A program made the position numbers and the translations under genes. This document shows positions 1-5,685 of a stretch of DNA of 7,607 nt, piece by piece. The DNA is from Chloroflexota bacterium (GTDB lineage: Bacteria > Chloroflexota > Dehalococcoidia > JAUQQI01), in contig JAUQQI010000008.1 in the NCBI GenBank assembly GCA_030549955.1, forward strand, positions 1-7,607, in the 5' to 3' direction. Position 1 is the stretch's first letter; every line of letters starts with the position of its first letter. The notes under the pieces are model-generated. The model saw nothing but the letters and a program-made list of their open reading frames with translations. It had not been told where the DNA came from and ran no database searches.

Positions 1-75
1 TATCAGCCGGGTCGCGAACCGCCGCAGCCGGGCTTTCAGCCGGGTCCTGGGCCGCACTGTCCCCTCGGGCGCCAT
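1..75 (-). CDS. 5' end of an unidentified gene, cut by the window edge
   Basis: An ATG at 75-73 on the minus strand opens a frame that stays open to the window edge (25 codons). It begins three bases after the TAA of the glycosyltransferase upstream, the tight spacing expected of an operon. The peptide starts MAPEGTVRPRTRLKARLRRF and is strongly basic with many arginines, as is common before a first membrane helix or an amphipathic helix. No family can be named from so little. The Shine-Dalgarno is poor (AAGTG directly before the ATG), so coupling to the upstream stop is likely if the gene is real. By position it could be another envelope-sugar or lipid enzyme, but this is inference only. Confidence 0.45.
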   Translation of the reverse strand, partial: MAPEGTVRPRTRLKARLRRFATRLI

Positions 76-78
76 CAC

Positions 79-1149
79 TTATAAATCATATAAAAAGATC
101 CGGACCGCCCCCAGCACCGGCTCGACGGGCAGAAGCCGGAGACAGAGGTGCGCCGGAAGCTCCTCAGGCCGGTAATCGAGCCGGTTGCACGGGGCGCACG
201 GATAGTCGCTCATAACAACCCGGTGTTTTCCGGCCGGTCCCCACGGCCCGAATCGCCCGGGCGAAACCGGCCCGTAGAGGCCGACCGTCGGGGTCCCCAC
301 GGCCGCGGCCAGGTGCAGGGGGCCACTGTCGAGGCCAACGACCAGGTCGCACCGGCGAAAGACCTCGGCCAGCACCCCCACCGGCAGGGCGGCCAGCCGC
401 CCGCCAACGGCCGCGGCCAGGGGCGCGACCGCGTCCTCCCGCCCGGCACCGGCCGGAACCAGGATACCAGCCCCAAACTCCTCCCGGAGGACCCCGGCGA
501 GCCGGACCCAGCCGTCCTCCCGCCAGCGCTTCACGGGCGCCCCCGCCTCAACCAGCAAAGCGACTCGCGGCCGGCCGGGGACGTGGTCGCTAAGCCAGGC
601 ATCGGCGGCCGCGGCGGGTTCCGGGTCGTCAGGCCAGACCAGGGGGTAGGTCCCGGGTTCAAAGGGCCGCCGGAGCCCGAGGCCGAGCCCCTCATCAACA
701 AGCCGCAGGTTAGCCACAACCTGGTGCTCATCCGGCCGGAATGGGATAGCGCGGGTAAGAAACGGGCTAACCCGCCGAATGGCAAACCCGACCCGCTGCG
801 GGATTCCGGCAACCGTCGCCAGAAGGGCTCCCCACCAGAAGTCCGGCCGGAAATTGAGGGCCAGGTCGAACCTGAGGGCCCTCAGCCGCCGGGCCAGGCC
901 GATGAGGACCCGGTACGGCTCGGTGGGTTCGGCCTTCGGCCGCCGGGCAAAATAGGGAAGCTCGAAGGTGATTATCTCATCGACCCACGGTACCGGTCTG
1001 AGCACCGGCTCGGCCCAGGGTCCGACCAGGGCGGTGAGGCGGGCCCCGGGGAGGGCCTGCCGTAGGGCTCGCACCGCCGGCAGCCAGAGAATCAGGTCCC
1101 CGAGGTGGTCGGGCCTGATCAGCAGAACCCGGGGCCCTCCGGCTGCCAT
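79..1149 (-). CDS. Glycosyltransferase family 9 (ADP-heptose:LPS heptosyltransferase-like)
   Basis: This 356-residue protein, a normal length for the family, is probably a cytoplasmic enzyme moving a sugar from a nucleotide donor (ADP-heptose in the known members) to a lipopolysaccharide-core or other glycan acceptor. The N-terminal Rossmann domain opens with VLLIRPDHLGD (residues 8-18); Asp18 matches the position of the proposed catalytic base in WaaC. The C-terminal donor-binding domain has KRW (207-209) and the family signature GLDSGPLHLAAAVGTP (272-287), with Asp274 and His279, followed by GLYGP (290-294). Near the C-terminus are Cys318, Cys321 and Cys336, a cysteine set often seen in this family. 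The ATG shares one base with the TGA of the sixA-like gene (TGATG), implying translational coupling. The exact donor and acceptor cannot be told, so no waaC/waaF symbol is given. Confidence 0.9.
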   Translation of the reverse strand: MAAGGPRVLLIRPDHLGDLILWLPAVRALRQALPGARLTALVGPWAEPVLRPVPWVDEIITFELPYFARRPKAEPTEPYRVLIGLARRLRALRFDLALNFRPDFWWGALLATVAGIPQRVGFAIRRVSPFLTRAIPFRPDEHQVVANLRLVDEGLGLGLRRPFEPGTYPLVWPDDPEPAAAADAWLSDHVPGRPRVALLVEAGAPVKRWREDGWVRLAGVLREEFGAGILVPAGAGREDAVAPLAAAVGGRLAALPVGVLAEVFRRCDLVVGLDSGPLHLAAAVGTPTVGLYGPVSPGRFGPWGPAGKHRVVMSDYPCAPCNRLDYRPEELPAHLCLRLLPVEPVLGAVRIFLYDL

Positions 1150-1622
1150 CAGGCAAGCTCAGGGGCCAGCACCCAGGCCACGCTGTAGCCGGGCCGGTTC
1201 CCCTTCGGGATTAGTTTCACCAGGCCCCCCATCCGGAAGGCGACTACCTGGGCGTCTTCATTTCCGGTAACGAGCAGGGATGCTAGCCGGTCCAGGAACG
1301 GCAGGTGGCCGACCACGGCCACGGCAGTCAACCCCCGGGCGAGGTCGTCAAGCCATCGGGTCACCGGTTCGACGGGGTCAAGGGGCTCCAGACCCGGCCG
1401 GGCCTCGACCCGGTCGGGAATGCCGAGGCGGCCCGCCAAGATCTCAGCGGTCTGCCGGGCCCGCAGGAGGCCGCTGTGGTAGACCCAGTCGAGCTTGAGG
1501 CCCAGGGCAGCCGCCCGGGCCGCCACCCGGTCGACGGTGGCCCGGCCCTCATCCGTTAGGGGCCGCTCCGGGTCCTCCTCCCGGGTCTTCGCAAGCCCGT
1601 GCTGCATCAGGTAGATGTCCAC
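1149..1622 (-). CDS. sixA: SixA-type phosphohistidine phosphatase (histidine phosphatase superfamily)
   Basis: A 157-residue cytoplasmic protein of the SixA branch, which in E. coli removes phosphate from phosphohistidine. The phosphate pocket is visible: His8 in QHG (7-9) is the expected phospho-acceptor, Arg54 lies in LLRARQTAE (52-60), and His106 lies in VGHLPFL (104-110). The usual first residue of the R-H-G triad is Gln7 here. The motif EEDPERPLTDEG (15-26) is typical of SixA. The start is a GTG at 1622; it gives the expected beta strand MDIYLMQHG, whereas the next ATG would remove it. The Shine-Dalgarno GGGGGGTGA (1629-1637 on the minus strand) lies six bases away and overlaps the TGA of the alcohol dehydrogenase gene. 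The true substrate is unknown, and related family members dephosphorylate other small molecules or proteins. Confidence 0.85.
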   Translation of the reverse strand: MDIYLMQHGLAKTREEDPERPLTDEGRATVDRVAARAAALGLKLDWVYHSGLLRARQTAEILAGRLGIPDRVEARPGLEPLDPVEPVTRWLDDLARGLTAVAVVGHLPFLDRLASLLVTGNEDAQVVAFRMGGLVKLIPKGNRPGYSVAWVLAPELA

Positions 1623-1628
1623 ATCCTT

Positions 1629-2735
1629 TCACCCCCCGAACGTGACGATGCTGCGCACCGCTTCGCCCCGGACGAGGCGCTCAAAGGCGTCATTGACCTC
1701 CGAAAGGCTGACCCGCCTGGTGATGAGGGGTTCGAGCTTGATCCGGCCTTCAAGGGCCAGGTCGACCAGGCGCGGAATGTCGACCGGCGGCCGCAACGAC
1801 CCGTAGAGGGACCCGAGAATCCGCTTCTCCTGAAGGACCAGGTCAAACGGGCTTACCGAAAGCTTCGCCTCCGGCTCGGCGACCCCGACAATGACGCAGG
1901 TTCCGCCCCTTCGGGTCGACTCGAACGCCCGCGCCATCACCTCCGGGTTACCAATGACCTCGAAGGCGTAGTCGACCCCGGCCCCGCCGGTGAGCTCCCG
2001 GATCCGGGCGACGGGGTCTTCCCGCCGGGCATTTACCAGGTGGGTTGCCCCGAGCTGGCCGGCAAGCTCAAGCTTTGAGTCCAGGACGTCGACCGCGATG
2101 ACCTTGGATGCCCCGCGGAGAACTGCCCCCTGAACGGCGCTGAGCCCCACGCCCCCGCACCCGAAGATCGCGACCGTTGCCCCGACCTCAACGTTGGCGG
2201 TGGTCGTCACGGCCCCCACGCCGGTTATAACGGCACAGCCGACCACTGCCACCTTCTCCAGGGGCGCATCCGGACGGACCTTGATGGCCCCGGTCTCGGG
2301 GATGACGGTGTACTCGGCGAAGGTGGCGGCCATCGCCATGTGGTGGACCGGCCGGCCGTTTTTCTTGAACCGGGTCGTCCCGTCAAAAAGGGTCCCCTGG
2401 AAGCGAGCCCGGGTGGCAGCATCACAGAGGTTTGGTCGGCCGGTGACGCAGTAAAAGCACCGGCCGCAGTGGGGTCGCCAGGAGATGATAACCTTATCGC
2501 CGGGCCCCACGGACGTGACCCCAGGGCCAACCCGCTCGACAATGCCGGCACCCTCGTGGCCCAGGACCGCCGGCACCGGGATCGGAATCTTCCCCTGGAG
2601 GACGGACCAGTCGCTGTGGCAGATGCCGGCCCCAACCATCCGGACCAGGACCTCGCCGGGCCCCGGCTCCAAGAGGTCCACATCCTCAATGACAAGGGGC
2701 GCCCTGACCTGATACATCACCGCGGCTTTCACCAT
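1629..2735 (-). CDS. Zinc-dependent medium-chain alcohol dehydrogenase
   Basis: A 368-residue enzyme of the zinc-dependent MDR superfamily, which oxidises alcohols or reduces aldehydes with NAD(P). Catalytic zinc ligands are Cys39 (GICHSD), His60 and Glu61 (GHEGAG), and Cys167 (VVGCAVITG). The structural zinc site is complete: Cys90, Cys93, Cys96 and Cys104 in HCGRCFYCVTGRPNLC. The Rossmann loop is GCGGVG (192-197), and Asp216 at the end of the second strand (VIAVD) favours NAD over NADP. The central sequence recalls class III (glutathione-formaldehyde) dehydrogenases and NDMA-dependent alcohol dehydrogenases, but I cannot assign a substrate. The ATG at 2735 has a good Shine-Dalgarno (AAGGGGGAA, minus strand of 2741-2749) lying between short CTTAA/TTAAG arms (2736-2740, 2748-2752). 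It is the first gene of the left-hand minus-strand operon. Confidence 0.95.
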   Translation of the reverse strand: MVKAAVMYQVRAPLVIEDVDLLEPGPGEVLVRMVGAGICHSDWSVLQGKIPIPVPAVLGHEGAGIVERVGPGVTSVGPGDKVIISWRPHCGRCFYCVTGRPNLCDAATRARFQGTLFDGTTRFKKNGRPVHHMAMAATFAEYTVIPETGAIKVRPDAPLEKVAVVGCAVITGVGAVTTTANVEVGATVAIFGCGGVGLSAVQGAVLRGASKVIAVDVLDSKLELAGQLGATHLVNARREDPVARIRELTGGAGVDYAFEVIGNPEVMARAFESTRRGGTCVIVGVAEPEAKLSVSPFDLVLQEKRILGSLYGSLRPPVDIPRLVDLALEGRIKLEPLITRRVSLSEVNDAFERLVRGEAVRSIVTFGG

Positions 2736-2764
2736 CTTAATTCCCCCTTAAGAACTGCCGCTTA

Positions 2765-2793
2765 AAGATAGCGCAGCCGCGACCAGGGTTCAA
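2765..2793 (-). promoter_or_regulatory. Putative sigma-70-type promoter of the alcohol dehydrogenase operon
   Basis: On the minus strand TTGAAC (2793-2788) and TATCTT (2770-2765) are separated by exactly 17 bases, four of six matches to each consensus. The -10 is 29 bases upstream of the ATG, leaving a leader of about 20 bases that contains the Shine-Dalgarno. Assigned by eye. Confidence 0.45.
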
Positions 2794-2808
2794 ACCGGGA
2801 GTAGCTTC

Positions 2809-2841
2809 AGTCTGTAAAGTCTGTTTTGTGGAAAAGTCTGT
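2809..2841. repeat. Three direct copies of AGTCTGT in the divergent intergenic region
   Basis: AGTCTGT occurs at 2809-2815, 2819-2825 and 2835-2841, with starts 10 and 16 bases apart. The second and third copies extend to AAAGTCTGTT. They lie between two divergent genes, about 16-48 bases upstream of the predicted -35 of the alcohol dehydrogenase, where an activator could bind. Only three short copies are present, so chance or a degenerate tandem duplication cannot be excluded. Confidence 0.5.
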
Positions 2842-2894
2842 TGAGTCCGGAGTTTTCCGGTAAGGGGGTCCGGGGCTTAAACTCCTGCCCGGTT

Positions 2895-3269
2895 ATGAGG
2901 ACCTTTAACCTGGTCGGGCTGGTTCTTGCCTTAGCCGCTAACGTTTACCTGGCCGGCCGCATTGGGGTCCAGGCCGGCCAGTACTTTCAGTACGAGCAGG
3001 AGGCGGCCACCCTCCGGGCTGAAATTACCCGGCTCGAAGCCCTCTACCGGGCCAAACTGCGCCAGCGGGATTACTACCGGTCCGATGCCTATCTCGAGCA
3101 GGCCGCCCGGGAAAACCTGGGGCTCGTCGGGCCTGGCGAAAAGCTTATCGTCATCCCGGCTGGCGACCGTCCCCGCCCGCCGGCGGCCCAGGCCCGGTCC
3201 GCTTCGGCCGCGGGCGAAACCGGGACGGGGCTGCTCGAGCGGCTTGTGGCCCTCATCGGTAGCCGCTAA
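2895..3269 (+). CDS. FtsB/DivIC-family septum formation protein
   Basis: A small bitopic membrane protein of the FtsB/DivIC family, whose known members bridge FtsL and FtsQ/DivIB in the divisome. From the ATG at 2895 it is 124 residues. It has a short cytoplasmic N-terminus, one membrane helix (about 5-22, NLVGLVLALAANVYLA), a coiled coil (about 33-60, rich in E, L and R), and the family's conserved end DAYLEQAARENLGLVGPGE (64-82) with the strand KLIVIP. A Pro/Ala/Ser-rich tail of about 35 residues follows. The frame is open upstream to TTG codons at 2826 and 2841, which would add a 23- or 18-residue hydrophilic extension. I prefer the ATG because it puts the membrane helix at the N-terminus, but no start has a convincing Shine-Dalgarno. 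It stands alone, divergent from the alcohol dehydrogenase, and its TAA overlaps the stop of the converging zinc-protein gene. Confidence 0.85.
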   Translation: MRTFNLVGLVLALAANVYLAGRIGVQAGQYFQYEQEAATLRAEITRLEALYRAKLRQRDYYRSDAYLEQAARENLGLVGPGEKLIVIPAGDRPRPPAAQARSASAAGETGTGLLERLVALIGSR

Positions 3270-3703
3270 ACGGTCTCGGGCAGGGTGAGGAGCCGGTAGC
3301 GGTCGACAAGCCCGGAGCAGTCGTCGCAGAAGAAGAGCCTCGCCTTCCGGGGCCCGTCTTCCCGGCCATGGCCTGCCACCACCATCGCCCGGGCGTTCAG
3401 GTGGACGGGGCAGAACTCCTGGCCGCAGAGACCGCACCGCCCCCCTGGGAGTCGGACCGCGCACCCCGGCGCCCCGCAGAGCCCGCTCTGGTTCTGCGGG
3501 TTCGCCCGCATCCGGACCAGGAGCACCGTCTCCCGGATGGCTGAACGGGCCTGACAGGCGCGACCCTGACAAACCCAGTCGCCGTTTGAATTCCGCCCGG
3601 CGTGGGTGCCGCAAAAGGGCCGGCCGCAGTAACGGCAAATCCCGACCGCGGGCCGCCCGCACCGGAAAACCAGCGCCCGCGAGGCCTCGCACGACAGGGC
3701 CAT
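3266..3703 (-). CDS. Cysteine-rich protein with two zinc-binding units, function unknown
   Basis: A 145-residue soluble protein I do not recognise by name. It contains two copies of C-x2-C-x4-C-x2-H: Cys23, Cys26, Cys31, His34 and Cys90, Cys93, Cys98, His101. Each is preceded by another cysteine (Cys15; Cys76/Cys81) and followed by a pair (Cys45-x4-Cys50; Cys126-x2-Cys129). This suggests an internal duplication of a B-box- or AN1-like treble-clef zinc fold. There is no signal peptide, membrane helix or enzyme motif, so it is probably a binding protein for protein or nucleic acid (inference). The frame extends upstream to 3778, but the ATG at 3703 is preferred: it begins just before the first cysteine cluster, seven bases after the oxidoreductase stop, with GAAAGGAAG immediately upstream. 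The longer version would overlap the oxidoreductase gene. Its stop overlaps that of the convergent FtsB-like gene. Confidence 0.75.
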   Translation of the reverse strand: MALSCEASRALVFRCGRPAVGICRYCGRPFCGTHAGRNSNGDWVCQGRACQARSAIRETVLLVRMRANPQNQSGLCGAPGCAVRLPGGRCGLCGQEFCPVHLNARAMVVAGHGREDGPRKARLFFCDDCSGLVDRYRLLTLPETV

Positions 3704-3710
3704 CTTCCTT

Positions 3711-4715
3711 TCAGGCCCTCCCGACCGGAACAGCCCGGCCGGCCCGGTTTGATTCGAAGACGGCCAGGGTAAGCTCAATCACCTTCAGGCCATCTTCCCC
3801 GGTGGCGGCCGGCTCACACCCATCGAGCACGGCCCTGGCGAAATCCTCGACGAGGCTGACGTACATCGCCCTGGGCGGGTCGTCAGCTTCAAAGGACCGG
3901 ACCGTGACGCCCGCGGCCGTCGTGACCTCAAGAGTGCCTTTGAGGTCGGTGCTGATGGTGTGCATGGACCGGATCCGTCCCGCCATCCCGTAAATGTTCA
4001 GGTCATTGTTCGGATAAGCCACCTTGCGGCTACAAACCACGTGAGCTGTGCTCCCGTCCTCGAACTTGAACAGGACCGAATCGGTGGCCTCGACCGGCGG
4101 CGCGTCCTGGTAGGCAAAAACTTCGACGATTTCCCGGCCCAGGACAAACCTGAGGAGGTCGAAGACGTGAACCCCGGTGCCCATGATTGCCCCGCCACCG
4201 ACCTGCTCGGGTTTTGACCACCACTCCGGCCGCGGCCCGAGGGCCAGGGCCGACCAGGACGCTGTCGCGTAAACGATTTCGCCAAGGGCACCCGACCGGA
4301 CAACCTCCCGGGCCTCCCGGTGGGCGGGGTGATGGCGGCAGTGAAAGGCAACCCCCAGCTTGACGCCAGCCTCCCGGGCGGCTTTCACCATCCGCCGGCC
4401 GTCCTCAATCGTAAGGGCCATCGGCTTCTCGCACAGGACGTGCTTTCCGGCCCGGACCGCTGCAATGGTCTGCTCGGCGTGGAGGTAATTCGGGGACGCG
4501 ATGTAAACGGCCTGAACCTCGGGGTCAGCCAGGACGGCCTCGAGGGTATCGTAGGCCCGGAGTGCCCCGTGGCGGGCAGCAAAAGCCTTCGCCCGCCCCA
4601 GGTCCCGGCTCATAACGGCCACGAGCCGGCTGTTCCGCGCCCTGTTTATGGCCGGGGCCATCCGCGCCTCGGGATGGCGGCCCGTCGAGATGATTGCCCA
4701 GCCCACTTCGGTCAT
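3711..4715 (-). CDS. Gfo/Idh/MocA-family NAD(P)-dependent oxidoreductase
   Basis: A 334-residue sugar- or inositol-type dehydrogenase/reductase. The N-terminal Rossmann domain (about 1-120) runs from GWAIISTGRH to the family hallmark CEKPMA (95-100), where Lys97 is the usual catalytic lysine. YIASPNYLHAEQ (71-82) is the typical nucleotide-contact segment. The C-terminal domain has GGGAIMGTGVHVFDLLRF (173-190), with His183 as the conserved histidine. The family's usual Asp four residues before that histidine is Gly179. The ATG overlaps the upstream TGA (ATGA, 4712-4715) and has a strong Shine-Dalgarno, AGGAGG (minus strand of 4721-4726), five bases away. Translation is therefore independent of, or coupled to, the disrupted LON gene. 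The relatives that come to mind are 1,5-anhydrofructose reductase and inositol dehydrogenase, but the substrate cannot be assigned. Confidence 0.93.
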   Translation of the reverse strand: MTEVGWAIISTGRHPEARMAPAINRARNSRLVAVMSRDLGRAKAFAARHGALRAYDTLEAVLADPEVQAVYIASPNYLHAEQTIAAVRAGKHVLCEKPMALTIEDGRRMVKAAREAGVKLGVAFHCRHHPAHREAREVVRSGALGEIVYATASWSALALGPRPEWWSKPEQVGGGAIMGTGVHVFDLLRFVLGREIVEVFAYQDAPPVEATDSVLFKFEDGSTAHVVCSRKVAYPNNDLNIYGMAGRIRSMHTISTDLKGTLEVTTAAGVTVRSFEADDPPRAMYVSLVEDFARAVLDGCEPAATGEDGLKVIELTLAVFESNRAGRAVPVGRA

Positions 4716-5403
4716 TCAGGCCTCCTGCTACTCTTAGTTGTTCCGTCCGGGAAGCCCCTGGCCAACGTCGCCAGGCCAGTGGTCCCCCCAACAGGCCCTG
4801 GCCGGTCGGCCAGGGCCCGCTCCCGGCGGAGCAGCCCTACCTCGGCGGCAAGCCGCCCGGCCGTGAAACCCAGTTCGAGGAGCCACTGCTTTTCGACCAG
4901 GCCGATGGGGAGGGTTGCCGCCACCCGGTAAGCCAGGGCCGTCGGGTTGTTCGGGGGAAACCGGGGCCCGGACGAGACCGGCCCGGCACCACTGACTGCG
5001 GCAAGGCCCCCAAGATACGCCGGGTACAGCGCCTGCACCTCCGCGGCCAGGGCCCGAAGGTGGCTTTCGTTCCCCTCCCATTCAGGCAACAGGTCAACTT
5101 CCCCAACAAAGTACCCGTCGGGATGAAGATCAAGCCGCCCAACCCGAAACCGGCTCTCACCGACAGCCGCCACGGTGAGCCGGCCATCCGGCTCCCGCCT
5201 GATTCGGCAACCCGGGCGACCGTGCCAGCCTCAAAGGCCTCGGCCGGCCCGCCGACCTCGTACCTACAGCGGATGAGGACAAGCCCGAATCGACGGTCAC
5301 CAGCAAGGACCCGGGCCATCATCCGTTTATACCGGGCCTCGAAAACGCGGATCAGGAGTCCGGGAAATAGCACGGTGTGGCGCCGAAAAAGGCACAGTTC
5401 CAT
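4712..5403 (-). pseudogene. LON substrate-binding-domain protein, split by one apparent frameshift
   Basis: Two adjacent frames together make a stand-alone LON N-terminal (PF02190-type) protein of about 230 residues with no ATPase or protease part. From the ATG at 5403 the first frame reads MELCLFRRHTVLFPG, then VFEARYKRMM and FEAGTVARV (ending at 5209), the classic start of the domain. The expected continuation, REPDGRLTVAAVGESRFRV, lies in the next frame, joining around 5209 and running to the TGA at 4714-4712. Restoring one missing base near 5209-5216 (in GCAACCCGGG of the plus strand) would give a full-length family member. Both halves look well conserved, so the change is recent or a sequence error. 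The start at 5403 is preferred over the in-frame ATG at 5421 because it fits the family N-terminus and has GGGG just upstream. Stand-alone LON-domain proteins are widespread, with poorly known roles in proteostasis. Confidence 0.82.
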
Positions 5404-5421
5404 GGGCCCCAATTCGTCCAT

Positions 5422-5451
5422 ATGATATCCGATCCGGCCGGACGCAGCCAA
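5422..5451 (-). promoter_or_regulatory. Putative promoter of the LON / oxidoreductase / zinc-protein genes
   Basis: On the minus strand TTGGCT (5451-5446) and TATCAT (5427-5422) are 18 bases apart, with four and five of six consensus matches. Transcription would start around 5415, leaving a leader just long enough for the GGGG before the ATG at 5403. Assigned by eye in GC-rich DNA. Confidence 0.35.
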
Positions 5452-5520
5452 GTTGCTGACAAGGCCGGGTCCGAACCGGGCCGGGAGCCCGTTCAGGCGC
5501 CTCCAAGGTCCGCCGCGGCA

Positions 5521-5539
5521 GCCGGAGCCGACCTCCGGC
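5521..5539. repeat. Perfect 7-bp inverted repeat in the LON-lysR gap
   Basis: GCCGGAG (5521-5527) and CTCCGGC (5533-5539) are perfect complements around a five-base loop. On the plus strand an A-rich run (AAAGAAAA) follows, so on the minus strand a T-rich run precedes the stem. This is the wrong side for an intrinsic terminator of the minus-strand genes. Role unknown. Confidence 0.4.
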
Positions 5540-5645
5540 AAAGAAAACCCGGCGGGTCGGGCGTCGCGAATACTAAGCTGAACTGCGGGGGCGGCCGGGC
5601 TTCGGGCGAGTTCCGAGAAGACGACTTCCCGGAATTCCGCCGACG

Positions 5646-5675
5646 GGCCCGACCGGGTTAGCCCGGGGTCGGGCC
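5646..5675 (-). terminator. Strong GC hairpin 11 bases beyond the lysR stop codon
   Basis: GGCCCGACC (5646-5654) pairs perfectly with GGTCGGGCC (5667-5675). An inner GGG/CCC adds three pairs around a TTAG loop with a two-base bulge. Its place directly after the LysR-type gene fits a transcription end or 3' mRNA stabiliser. No U-tract follows on the minus strand, so it is not a textbook intrinsic terminator. Confidence 0.4.
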
Positions 5676-5685
5676 GCCGCTCCCG

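Noticed and set aside
3..45. Direct repeat TCAGCCGGGTC at the left edge
   Set aside because: On the minus strand both copies encode the same Thr-Arg-Leu stretch of a basic peptide, so codon bias explains them.
148..1065. A 305-codon open frame on the plus strand
   Set aside because: It is antisense to the glycosyltransferase, whose motifs are unmistakable. The predicted protein is rich in Pro, Gly and Arg with no domain pattern, as expected for an antisense frame in GC-rich DNA.
2781..2800. T-loop-like GGTTCAAACC suggesting a tRNA
   Set aside because: The flanking bases do not form a T-stem, and no acceptor or anticodon arm can be built around it.
3704..3778. Longer start for the zinc-binding protein
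   Set aside because: It would overlap the 3' end of the oxidoreductase gene and adds a segment without cysteines; the ATG at 3703 has its own ribosome-binding site.
4694..5425. A 243-codon plus-strand frame across the LON gene
   Set aside because: The composition is Pro/Arg/Ser-rich with no motifs, while the opposite strand encodes a recognisable LON domain, even if frameshifted.
5465..5490. GGTTCGGACC on the minus strand as a possible tRNA T-arm
   Set aside because: The loop lacks the T-T-C-R-A consensus and no cloverleaf can be drawn.
5404..5541. N-terminal extension of the LON gene to 5541
   Set aside because: The extra 46 residues are unlike the family, whose proteins begin near MELxLF, and the region contains a plausible promoter.
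5377..5661. A 94-codon plus-strand frame in the gap upstream of the LON gene
   Set aside because: It overlaps the LON N-terminus in antisense, runs through a hairpin, has a biased composition and no Shine-Dalgarno.
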